Of a stretch of DNA of 64,000 nt, positions 23,727-34,528 are shown one piece after another (positions within the stretch are counted from its first letter, which is position 1; every line of letters begins with the position of its first letter). The DNA is from Panonychus citri. Taxonomy: Eukaryota > Arthropoda > Arachnida > Trombidiformes > Tetranychidae. Position numbers and translations under genes: made by a program. The notes below the pieces were generated by a model. That model saw nothing but the letters and a program-made list of their open reading frames with translations. It made no database searches and was not told where the DNA came from. The stretch covers positions 2,046,001 to 2,110,000 of the forward strand of contig NW_026515544.1 in assembly GCF_014898815.1 (NCBI RefSeq), in the 5' to 3' direction.

Positions 23727-24325
23727 CTCTTGAATTTCAATGAAACATTCAGATAAATTGGGTGGGGCGGTTGTGCCCGTGGTGGTACTTGTGGTGGTGG
23801 TGGTGGGTGGTTTGAATTTCACCCAATCACTTGGCTGCGGGCGGCGGGTTTGCAAAAACTCACGAAACTTTTGAACCTCTTCCCGCATATTAGATTGACC
23901 TGCAAGACGGCCCATCGAGATACTACCCGGTGCTTTGTAGACCATTTGACGAAAAACATCCTGGAGGGAAAATTGATTTAGTTTCAATTCTACAATTAAA
24001 TTGATTGTTTCTCAATTAGAAAAAAAAAATCACTTGGAAATCTGATTGTTATTGATTAGTTAACAATCAGTGAATCTTAAGTTCTGATTTCGGTGATCAA
24101 TTTTTTGTTAAGGAAAATGTCAAAGTTTTTGTTTCTCTGTTATAGAAATGATTAGTTAATTGTTGATGATTAACTTACATCAGCGTTTTTGTTGGCCAAA
24201 GCTGAATCTGATTCATTGGTGGTAACATCATTGTCCCCGGTGGGTGATGAAGATGTTGCTGATATGATGGATAAAGTTACAAATAGGGTTACAATTAAGA
24301 GGAAAATTTGAGTTGAAATGAACAT
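23727..24325 (-). CDS. predicted secreted protein of unknown family (3' end uncertain)
   Basis: Two well-supported exons on the minus strand: 24325-24179 (49 codons, donor GAT|GTAAGT) and 23960-23727 (78 codons, acceptor TTTTCCCTCCAG, donor GAG|GTAAGT), both in phase 0. The first begins MFISTQIFLLIVTLFVTL and has the shape of a signal peptide with cleavage near ISATS. The mature part has an acidic/Ser stretch, a charged helical stretch (REEVQKFREFL), a Thr-rich linker (about 102-114) and a Cys in LSECF. The perfect donor at 23726 requires at least one more exon to the left. One candidate is 23184-23083 (acceptor ATTAAG, in phase, 33 residues containing GRCIKLGGRIPAC, then TAA), but other acceptors a few bases away would change the frame. 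I do not recognise the family. Thr-rich linkers often separate an N-terminal region from a cysteine-rich domain. Confidence 0.62.
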
Positions 24326-27300
24326 GATTTCAAATTGTTATTCGGTGACAATTAAGATGATTAAAAGTTATCAGTTTAAATGACAATTCAAAGTTTGAAA
24401 AAAGTTTTTGTTTTTCTTCAACAGATTTATGATTAACTAATTGTTGTTGTGACAATTTGCTGAACTTCAATCGTTTATAACCATGATGATGATGATGATG
24501 ATGATAAGTATACACAAGGTGATGATTATTACACAGCAAGTGAATTAAATCCTTACAATTAATTTAGACAAAAAGAAAAGTTGATTTTAATTCACTTTTC
24601 AGTTGACATAAACAATCAACAAACAATTAATTCAAGTCCAAGGGCTTCATGAAAGGGGGCAAAACCTGTAGAGTGAGAGAGAGAGAGAGATGATGATGAT
24701 GATGAGGGTGAAGATAAAAAACAGAGACAAAAAAGAAAGAAAAAAGATTAGTTAGATTTGTTCATTGATGAGGATGTTCATGAAGATGATGAAGATTAGG
24801 AGAGTGAGATGATGAAGATGGAAAAGAAGACGAAAGTAAAATAGACAGAGAAACAGACCATTGAGTCTACCTTGGCAGTTTGCCTTTCGCTAGAAGTCTG
24901 AGAGATAAACTCTTTCTCTCTCTCTCTCTCTCTCTAGTATCTTTCTATCTTCATCTTCATCTTCACCATCTCCCTCTATCACTCACTCTCTGTCTACTCT
25001 CACATTTTTCATCCCTCTTCATCATCTTTACCCACCAAATCACACCATTTTGAAGGATTTCCTTTGCTTGTCGGGAGGTTTGAAGGGTGGGAAGGAAATG
25101 AGAAACAAGGATGAGGGAGGAGGATAAATGATGAGGCTCAGTTTTTTTTGGATGAAAATGAGAGAGAGAGAGAGAGAGGTGGTGATGAAGATGAGGATCA
25201 TTTGGAGGGAACAAGTGAAAACACTGAGAGCAAATGAACAACAATAAAAAAATGAACCAAAAACTAGAAAAAGAAAAAACAATCAACAACAATTTAAATT
25301 AACTACTAAATTACACTTCGACAATTAATAACAGCATGAGTTTTTTGACTAAATTAATCAACAACTTATTGGTTTCCTTTATTGTTACTTTTTTTATCAA
25401 TCAAAATGTCAAACTCTCAATAATAATAACGATTTAGCTAAATCCTTATCCCCTTTATATTTGATTATTATTCCTCCATAAGAACCACAATTAACTTTAT
25501 TAACCAATTAAATATTGTCTCAATTAAGTTTCTAGTGGCGAAAAACAAATCCAATCAATAATAATACACAAGGGGGTAAATTGGCAAAGGTGGATAATAA
25601 CAAGGGTGGAAAATAAGTGAACTCTTATATTTGGACTTCCACCTCCGCCTCCAACTACTTTCACACTATTGTTCATCCTCATCCTCATCCTTATCTTCAT
25701 CTTCATCTTCATCTTCATCTTCATCCTTTCAGGGTGATAAAAATATCCACTCAGTCTGAAGCCATGTGGATGATAATTGTTACCTGTTTGTTGATCGCAA
25801 TCAAATTAACTGAAATAATAGATTCACACTAATGGATTACACTGGATTCTTGAAGTCTTCAATTAACCATTAAGTTGATTAACAAACAACAATCAGATAT
25901 AAAAGTAACATCTAATTTGTAATAAGACTAATCATCATTAACTCCTACTCATTATTAATTTCATATTAACAATTAATAAGAACTCAACAATCAGCTAATT
26001 GTCTCTTATTTTATTTATCTGTTCATTTGATACAATTGAATTGATTAGCTGTTAATTTGTTAATGATGAGATGATTCACTTAATTAACAAATCATTTGTT
26101 TCTCAGAATTGACTAAATATTTATAAATAAATTTCACTAGAATTACAATTAACTTTAACATAAAAGATAAAGTCAAATGGTTAACAATTAGCTTGATTTT
26201 GTTGATTATCTTTACATCACTTGTTGATCTATTTATAAAATTAACTTAATTGTCAATGAGAGTTACTTAAATACTGAGCAATTCATTAATTAACTTTACA
26301 ACAATTAAGATTTTCAATGGTTTCATTTCATATGAAATAAATTCAAATTCAAATTAACTTTAAAAATTACAGATTTATTAAATTACAATTAATTAGATTT
26401 TCCCAATCAAATTTAATATTACAATGAGAGTCTAAATTTAAATCATTGATTACAAATAATTTGATTTACCATTCAGATGATTAGATTTTGAATCAGATGA
26501 AACCTAATGGACAATTAAATGTAATTAGTAATTAAATTTAGCTGCTTCTTATTTAATTGTCACATTAAAGGATCACATTAATACAATTACATTGTGATGG
26601 AAATACAAATTGAGAAATGAAATTGATTACAATTAGATGACAACAACAATTAACTGAACGGATACTCAGGGTCATGGAAAAGCTTGAAGAAAATGAAATG
26701 ACCTTTAAGTTTTGACCTTCCAAAAGGTAATTGATAATCTTGATTGAACAACAATTAGTAAATTGTTGTTAAAACAATTGAAATAATTACAAAGATGATG
26801 GAAATATAATCGATATGATTTTCATGATTATCTTTTGAGTCGTTGACCTTCAGGTAAATGAAAGATCTCGGAGTGGGTTTATTATGTTTCCCTCCTCCTC
26901 TTCAGGGAGGGTGGATGAATTTCCATCGCCAGGTAACGATGTTGATTGTTGTAGTTAAGTAAATTGTAAACAGAAATGAATGAGAATCAATTGAGTTAGA
27001 AAATAAAAATAGACAGAGAAAGTGAAAGTGAAAGTGAATGATAATATTATCTTGTAGTTGGTGGCGGTGGGAAATTGATGATGATCAGAGTGGGAAAGGT
27101 TATCAAAGGATAACAAGAAATTGCCACTTCCTGGTAGCTATAAATGACCGGAGATGTTGAATTAATGGTGAATAAAATTATTGATAAAATTACCAACGAT
27201 CCATGAACATGAACAACTGAAATTAATTGTTGTTAGTTAACAAATATGAACAATTAACTTGAGATTTACCTTTTTCTTTGTTTTCTTCTTGTATGTAAAT

Positions 27301-27578
27301 TTAATTCCTCTTGTTTCTTGTTAATTGTTGTGAGTTCTCATTAATTGTACAATTACCACAATCATGGATACATCATTAACCAGAATTACAATTTGAATTT
27401 AAAATAGTAACAATTTAAAAAATTGTTCACCATCAAATCAACGGATTGGCAAATACAACAATAAAGTGAAACATTAGTAACCTTTGTTAATTTAGTTTCC
27501 ATTTAGAATTTTAATTCTTCTAATCAACAGGATTCTCTTTAATTATTTCTTAATTGTTACCCTGTAATTTGATTAATC
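24326..27578. other. intergenic region upstream of two divergent genes
   Basis: This is the shared 5' side of the minus-strand secreted-protein gene and the plus-strand KATNIP-like gene. Frames such as 24963-25292 (-) and 25524-25724 (-) consist of CT/GA and (TCATCT)n repeats and are rejected. The hexamer tract (TTCATC)n runs 25675-25730. Three AAGGTCA-type half-sites on the minus strand lie at 26699-26705, 26713-26719 and 26844-26850. A 28-base segment, 26915-26942, is flanked by CTTCTTCAG-like and GTAACG signals and could be a small non-coding exon; I give this little weight. Confidence 0.45.
25675..25730. repeat. (TTCATC)n hexanucleotide repeat
   Basis: Alternating CATCCT/CATCTT hexamers over about 55 bases, in non-coding DNA. 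Related purine-strand hexamers (GATGAR)n recur at 34655-34685, 35096-35150 and 38764-38800. Confidence 0.85.
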
Positions 27579-29279
27579 ATGAAGAAAAGAGAATCATCTT
27601 TAACATGTAAACCTTTGAACTCTATGGGAATAACAACAACAACAACATTAGAATCAAATTTATCCAATCAATCAAAAGAAACGTTTACAATTGAAAAACT
27701 ACCAGAGTAAGTTAATTGTTGTTAGTTAATTATTTTCTAATATTAATCAAATTTCCTTGGACTGTTTGTTTTGTTGGATGTTAATTAGCTGGTTAGTTGA
27801 TTCTCAACAAAATGGTGATACGAATCATGGTAAACATGATGAGCATCTTCATCCTTTCAGCCGATTCACTGGAAACAAAGAAAAGGTCACTTCTCATCAT
27901 GAGAACGATAAACAATTAAGACACAACGGAGTTTACAGAGTTCGACCGTTAACGGAAAATTCTGGCCTTGGTCGGCCACTTTGGTTCCAAGAGCTGATTC
28001 AATCTCGACGTCATTCTGAGGTTCTTTTACCGTCTTCGTTTGAAGAGGAAGATATGAGTTTCCGTCTTAGTTCAATCGAAATGGATCAAGAAAATTCTGG
28101 TCACTCATCTTCCGATAACGTGGACATTATTATGATCTTAGATGACGCCGATGAGATGATCAATTCACCTTCGAACTGTGAAAATGAACTAGTCCAGAGT
28201 AAAGAAATTGATTGCAAAATATCAGCGACATTTTCTTCATCTTCACCAAGTTCAAGACGAAGTTCACTTCAGTTGACACCGAAAGAATCTCGAAAAAATC
28301 GAAGTCTCTCTCAATTCTTTGATTACAACGATTTTAAATTGTCCAGCAAAGAGAATCAAATGTTTAATTGTAATCGAAACAATAACAATAATAGATCATT
28401 GTTACTATTAAACGCTGAACAATTAAACAACAAGTGCAATGAGAATCTATTGTTAACTGCTCTCGATGGTTTGGACTCAGTGGTTACCGATAATTACATA
28501 GACACTAATCATGATCACGATCATCAAGATGTGGACAAAATTTTCCGTCGCAAACATTTGGGTCACCGGGATTCTCACACTGCCGCCGATATTGACCTGG
28601 TCAGTTTAGATGAGCCAGAAATTGAAGCCGATTTTATAATTCCCGAACTACCTCAAGGTCAACAATTAACAATCGACATTAAATCCAATTGGGGAGATGA
28701 AGATTACGTTGGTTTCAATGGAATTGAAATTTTTGATCTTAAAACAAAAACTCAAGCGATCATAGAAAAGGTAAAATTTGATCAACAATTTAAATTGTTT
28801 CGTTTAAACAGCTAATTAATTATCTCCAATCAACAGATAACTTGTGATTCCAGTAATTGTGGTAGAAAAGATGAAAACAAATTAATCGATGGTGTTTATC
28901 GTACATGATGATCAACATATTTGGATGACTGAATATTCACCTTTTACTATTACTCGATTAACAATTAAATTCCAGGAGAAAATATCAATTGTTTTAATTA
29001 GATTTTGGAATTATAATAAATCGAGAATCTATTCCTACAGGGGAATCCGTTTTGTCACCATGAGTTTGGACGGTGTGGTTATATTCAGAGGCGAAATTGC
29101 CAAAGCGATCGGTGAATTGGTCGGTCCACCCGAGCGATTTGGAGATGTAAGTTGTTGGATTTAATTGTTGGACTTAATTGTTGATCGATTTTCTTTCTCC
29201 TCAGACAATCCTATTTACCACCGATGAAATGGTTTTGGAGGATGTTGCAATAACGATACATCTTTTCAGGAGCTTTTGA
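27579..29279 (+). CDS. KATNIP-like (DUF4457) protein with an internal +1 frame break
   Basis: Four exons: 27579-27706, 27789-28770, 28837-29146 and 29205-29279, with matching phases (2, 0, 0) and GT-AG introns of 58-82 bases. The N-terminal two thirds (about 300 residues) is Ser/Asp-rich and not conserved. The C-terminal part is clearly the KATNIP (katanin-interacting protein, KIAA0556) repeat: PELPQGQQLTIDI, NWGDEDYVGFNGIEIFD, KLIDGVYRT, DDQHIW, RFWNYNKSRIYSYRG, GEIAKAIGELVGPPERFGDTILFTTDE. KATNIP binds katanin and microtubules at the cilium base. Within exon 3 the frame shifts: KLIDGVYRT ends at 28905 and is followed by TGA (28906-28908), while the conserved DDQHIW continues one base later from 28907. 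Without a shift the product stops at 393 residues; with +1 reading it is 497. The human protein, as I recall it, is about 1600 residues with several such repeats, so this is a short form. Confidence 0.82.
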
Positions 29280-29578
29280 ATCAAAATGTCTAATTGCTGG
29301 AGAACAATTAACTCTAATTAAACAATTTAGTTTAGATTTTCCATTGTAATTTGGTTGTAATTATAATCCATCGACTTTTTTTATCTGATCATTTTACACC
29401 AATGTTGATTTAGATGTTTCTAAATCAATAAGGCACAGTTAATTTGAATGTAATTATTGTTTTAGTTAATATGTAAATTGGGATTACAGGAAAATAGTAG
29501 ATACAAATGGCACAATGTTGATTGAAAATTGATAATGATAATTAAACAAATAGTTTTTGGTTAATAATTGGAAATTTG

Positions 29579-29584
29579 AATAAA
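29579..29584 (+). promoter_or_regulatory. likely polyadenylation signal AATAAA of the KATNIP-like gene
   Basis: AATAAA followed by an A run, 300 bases after the KATNIP-like stop and 39 bases before the stop codon of convergent PRMT5, so the two 3' UTRs meet or overlap in this 343-base gap. Confidence 0.45.
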
Positions 29585-29622
29585 AAAAAATATTAAGATA
29601 CAACAGTTTAAGATTTTTGAAA

Positions 29623-32013
29623 TCATGAATTCAGACCAATGGAGTATAATTTACCGTTTGGATTCTGAATTCGTGTTGGAATTGGTGATTGGATGCACCA
29701 TTCATACCAAACCTTTTGTCTATTTACATTTCGCCAAAAGTGTAGGGTTATTAAGTCTGCAGGGGTCACTTTGACGGGAGCGGAAAGTGGAATCCATGTT
29801 GGAAACCAGCTAATCAGGGATGGAGTATGAGCTTCGGGTATAATTGAAAGTTTTATATCATCAATTAAAGTTGTATCAAAGTAACCCGCGAATCCGTGAA
29901 GAACGCACTCGGTATGTGGCCTGAACCTTAACTTCTTGTATCTAACGTTTTTCTGATCTCTTGGTGGTACATGAAGATCAGTATGTACAAACTCAAACAG
30001 CTGCTTAACATCAGCCATTGAGAAAAAGCCCTTCATATGGGTAACAAAATGGATGTCGGTGTATTGGATTCCTTTTGCTGCCGACTCAGCTAATGTCTCG
30101 GTGTAAAGTCGATGAGACATGATTGGTTCCACGTAGGAACGATAAGACTCTGGAATGGAAATTGCTGTTGGTTTAACACATTTCCAGGCACCATCCAAAC
30201 ATTCGGGTGAAAGTTCATTATCACCAAAAGATCCAAGTAATTCGGATAATAAAATGTCGGCTAACTCTGGTGTTTTCCATTCTCGGATATCAGTATTTAC
30301 AATTGTAACCTTGTTCACTTGAGTCTCAGGATTTTCAGGAGCCGGAACCCAGGTTTGACTTTGAAGAGTAAAAGCAGCAGAGAAATTTTTTTCGATGGCA
30401 TATAAATTGATTAATCTACCAGTTTCCTCTGACGCCGATAAACAAGCTCGGATAAGTGGTCCACGACCAGCACCGACTAACAATATAACTACCCTTTGAT
30501 CTTTAGGGAATTTGGATAGTGCTCTTACCATTGCTCTTCGGTAATATTCGTACTTGACAGGATCTTTTTCGAAAATTTCATAAGTACTAGCCTCCAAGTT
30601 ATCGGCTAATGGTTGAAGTGGAACTTGGAGGAAATCTTCATAACCGATAGCAAATTCATTCACCAAACTTTCAGTTACCCAAAGTCTACCATACTCGGCT
30701 AACGCTTTCACTACCCTACTGTGCATTCCTGGTGAAATATTACCTTTAACCATGATTGAAATTTGGCGAGCGTTTGTTCGGAGCAACGATTTGATAAATT
30801 CGCCATAAGGTTGAGGTAAGGCCAGGGTGTTATTAGCTGCTGGTAGGAAAAGGATGAAAGGCACTATCAGCATGCTAACTGCTTCACCACACCATCGTTT
30901 ACAATCATCTTCGTCAGGAAGATCACCATCAAGTTCGAGAGCAACTCCTAATCGACGATCATAACCAACAAGAGATCTTACATGATTCCAATAACACCAG
31001 GAATCGTGAGGGGTGACTTCAGTTCTAAAAAGAAGGGGACAAATAAATTACTACAAACCACAAAACTTTAATTATTTAGCTAGGACTATTGACTTACGGT
31101 TCTACTGTTGCGTTGGCAAGAGTCTGGTGAGCTTGAGCCCGATGTGATTGCAAGAGTAAGTGAACGTGGAATCTACTTTGAGTAAAACCACCAGACATCC
31201 GAGCATTTAAAACACGGCTTAATCGAGTAACCGCATCGATATGTTCAGGGCATTCAACGATGATATCACGGATGGAAAGATGTTGAGCCTGGTCGAATTG
31301 AGCATCAAGAAACCTGAATCTAGGTAAATCGACAGCACACTCTTTGGTTGATATATAAGCAGCTGTGTGAGTTATCCAATCTAAAGGTTGAGAAAAGAAA
31401 GAAATGAAGAGAAAGAGAAAGAGAAAGTAGAACAAATATTAGGCACATGGAAAAGGTATAGAAAGAATAGAATAAATTTGAACAGTTGTTGGAAGAGGGG
31501 AAAAAACTTACCAGTGCTTGATAATAAGAGGTCACAAAGTGGAATTATTTGATTCCGTTCTACCTCTCGAGCAACGTTAATGACTATGAACTCATAGTCA
31601 TGTGCTCGTAGAGCATCAAGGCTGGATTGTAAGTCAGTGATCCTTACAACAAAAATACCAATTCTGGGTACCTGTGATTCAAGAAGCGTTTGAAAATCAT
31701 TAATAGGTTCAGGTGATCCAGAACTTGGTTCACTTAGATCATCAAGAGATTGATTAGAAGAAGAAATCATAGCAGAGACAGCAGCTGAAGCCTCAGAAAC
31801 TTGTGCCCGGTTTGTCAAACGAATCTGACGATCAACTAGACGAACGAAATCTAAATGATTATAGGGATGATTTCTGATCTCAGGTCTTCGGCCAAACCGA
31901 GAGCTAAAACGTAAAGGCTGGTTAACTGTTTGATTGCCGGCATCTTGATTAGATGAACCTGATTGAGAATCGTCTTGATCTTCATTATTACTTGGTAAAT
32001 TAGTTTCACCCAT
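29623..32013 (-). CDS. Prmt5: protein arginine N-methyltransferase 5 (PRMT5)
   Basis: Three exons: 32013-31512, 31380-31098 and 31024-29623, joined in phases 1 and 2; 728 residues. PRMT5 adds symmetric dimethyl groups to arginines of histones, Sm proteins and others, usually with MEP50/WDR77. N-terminal about 100 residues are Ser/Asp-rich, then the divergent TIM barrel (PLCDLLLSSTDW near 160-170), the Rossmann methyltransferase fold (SAM motif VGAGRGPL near 444-451; FEKDP upstream with the Phe linked to symmetric methylation), the double-E loop SELLGSFGDNELSPE near 520-535, and the beta-barrel ending NGKLYSIGLNS. All catalytic motifs are present. The protein is about 90 residues longer than human PRMT5 (637), mainly at the N-terminus. 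ATG at 32013 is the first ATG in frame. The gene is convergent with KATNIP. Confidence 0.95.
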
Positions 32014-32390
32014 AGTATTTAAAGAAAACAACTGTTGTTAAAAAAACTAACAGAGTTAAAGGTCAAAAAGAATTTAAAAACGAGAGATTGAAAAAAAAAG
32101 AATAGAACAAAGCACCAGAAGAGAACAAAGGAACAAAGAGAAAAGAGAAGAGAACACCGGAGAGATTTGAAGAGAAAAGATTTACAACTAATCACTAATG
32201 AAGGTGAAAGTTTAAATGTCAACATTTAAATAGTACTTACATGAACCATTGTGAAACTAGTGAATTAAATTTTCGTCCAATAAACAAAAGTTAATTTAAT
32301 TTAAATTAGTTTAAACTAATCACAGAAAAGTTGATTAACTATTAACGGTTTTCTATTCTTATGTAAGAAAAATGTTCTTTTCTAAAAAGT

Positions 32391-32396
32391 CACGTG
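32391..32396. promoter_or_regulatory. E-box CACGTG upstream of PRMT5
   Basis: Canonical palindromic E-box within TCACGTGAT, 378 bases upstream of the PRMT5 ATG. It could bind Myc/Max, USF or MITF-type bHLH-ZIP factors. Functional use is inference. Confidence 0.35.
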
Positions 32397-32423
32397 ATCA
32401 ACAGATGCTTCCTGTTCACTTGT

Positions 32424-32435
32424 TCCATCTGGTGG
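32424..32435 (-). promoter_or_regulatory. CTCF-like motif CCACCAGATGGA
   Basis: Minus-strand match to the CTCF core, about 410 bases upstream of the PRMT5 start codon and close to the E-box. Confidence 0.4.
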
Positions 32436-34518
32436 ATAGAAAACAAACCAAATAAAATTCGAAAACAAAAAATTAAAAGTTAACATTAGAATCGAGAATC
32501 GACCGAAATGTGAAATGATTAGAAACAATTATTGGAACAATTTAAATGAATTTGATTCGATAAGTTGGTTTAATGGAGAAGAGAAAAAGAAACTCGTGTT
32601 AACAGGAAGAAAACGATTAGCAATTTAACAATTTTTACGAACTTGAGTCGAGGGAAAAAGAAAAAGAAAAAAGTTTTAAAAGAAAAATGAGAAAATAATT
32701 AAAGGGAACAAGAAATTAGAACTTTTTTTTTAACAGAACTTGAACTCGAACTTTTAATTTTTTAACTTTTCAATTTCCAAATGAAATAATGAAATTTTCA
32801 TCTCGATCCCAACACAGGATCAACATAAAAATGACAAATATTGATTATCAACAGAAAGAGAGAGAGAGAGAAAGATAAACAAAAGTTTCGATAAAATGAC
32901 ATTAGAACGAAAAAAAAAGTTCTAAATCCCTTTTCGAAAACAAAGAGAAAGAGACAATAAATGATAACAATAACAATAACAATCAACCAGGATAATGGAT
33001 ATCAAATGATAACCTATGGACATAAAATATCAATCTAATGATGATACCAAAGATGTAACAACAACAACCTCCACCTCCACCACCAATAACCTGACATGTT
33101 GAATAATGGACTCAATCTGGAACTCAGATCAACTTTTTCGAGAGAGAGAGAGAGAGAGAAAAATATTCGAAATAAAAGAGAGAGAGAAAGAGACTAAAAT
33201 GTCGAGGAAGAAGAAGAAAAAAAAGATTAGGGATTAGAGATGATCCTAAAATCTTCACCATCCAAATGTCTCTCTTTTTGCTTCTTTCTATCTTGTCTTT
33301 TTGTCTTTTCATCCTCCATCATGATCATCATCATCTCTCTCTCTCCCTCTTCTTCAACCTCTATCACCTCTCCTTGTATCATCCTCCAGAGGATGATAAT
33401 GATGATGATACTTTCCTTTTTATCCTATTGTGATGCAAATTGATATTAAGCCCAAACAAAAAGGATCAACCTGAAAATGGATTAACTTTATTATTATCAA
33501 TCGCAATTATTATCATTCTATAGGATTCGATATGGTTCTAGAACTTAATTTTTTTTCTTCTTCATTTTCATCTACTTTATTGATTATTTATCGATATCGA
33601 TAGAGAAAAAAATCAACTCCAAAGTGTTGATTCCAACTAATTAAACTAATTGAACGTTTCCCTCTAAATCTCACTCGTAATCATCAACATAATTTAAAGT
33701 GATAATTGTTATCAATTAATTGTTTGTGATGTAAAAAAAAAATGTTAACTGTTGTTGTTATTGTGAAAGTGTGTTAGTTAATTGTTAATGTTTTGATTGG
33801 AAAGCGTGTTGATGATTATATATTTAACAACTACACAGTTGATTTAATTGTGATTAAACTTGATGGACACGCGTTCACAATCAAAGTGCCAACAAAGTAA
33901 CAACAACAATCAAATAAAACTTTTTCAACTCCTAATTGAAAATCATAGTTAATTGTTAACTTTAAATTGAAACTTTATTGATAAAATTTGATTGGAAATA
34001 CATATTACCAAAAGTTGCTATTATTTCAACAATTAAAATTGATCGTCTTGGGTAAAATTATCAACACAAAGAGGACACCCTGTTGACCCATAGGGTGAGG
34101 GATTGGGTCGGGGTGGGTTTAAAGTTCATCTCATTGTCAACATTATATTTTCACTCCCACTTTTTCATCATCATCATCATCATTTTCACCTTGACAATAC
34201 CGGGTATTCAATTCACTCCAGGAGATGACAATATCTCATAGACAATAATTTCAATTCAATTGTTCCGTTGATTGTTGTTATTGATTAAATATGATTTTCA
34301 TGATAATACAAACATCAATATCAAGGTAATCATTTTCATCATCATCATCATCATAAAAGATTATCCTGATGATGACAAACAGATGAGGATGATAATGGGA
34401 AGAGGAAGAGGAAAAATTTAAATCACTAATTCGTTACCATTGATATCATAGCAAAGATTAACATCAACCTGTTACAATTAACTTTGAATTATACAAATTG
34501 TAAATCTAAATAAACAGT

Positions 34519-34528
34519 GTCACGTGAC
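34519..34528. promoter_or_regulatory. GTCACGTGAC palindrome (CLEAR-type E-box)
   Basis: Perfect 10-base palindrome identical to the lysosomal-gene CLEAR consensus. It is isolated, 2.5 kb from PRMT5 and 3.3 kb from Hr51, so its target, if any, is unclear. Confidence 0.3.

Noticed and set aside
24963..25292. 109- and 80-codon minus-strand frames
   Set aside because: Hydrophobic/Ser/His runs from CT and CAT repeats upstream of the secreted-protein gene; no splice link.
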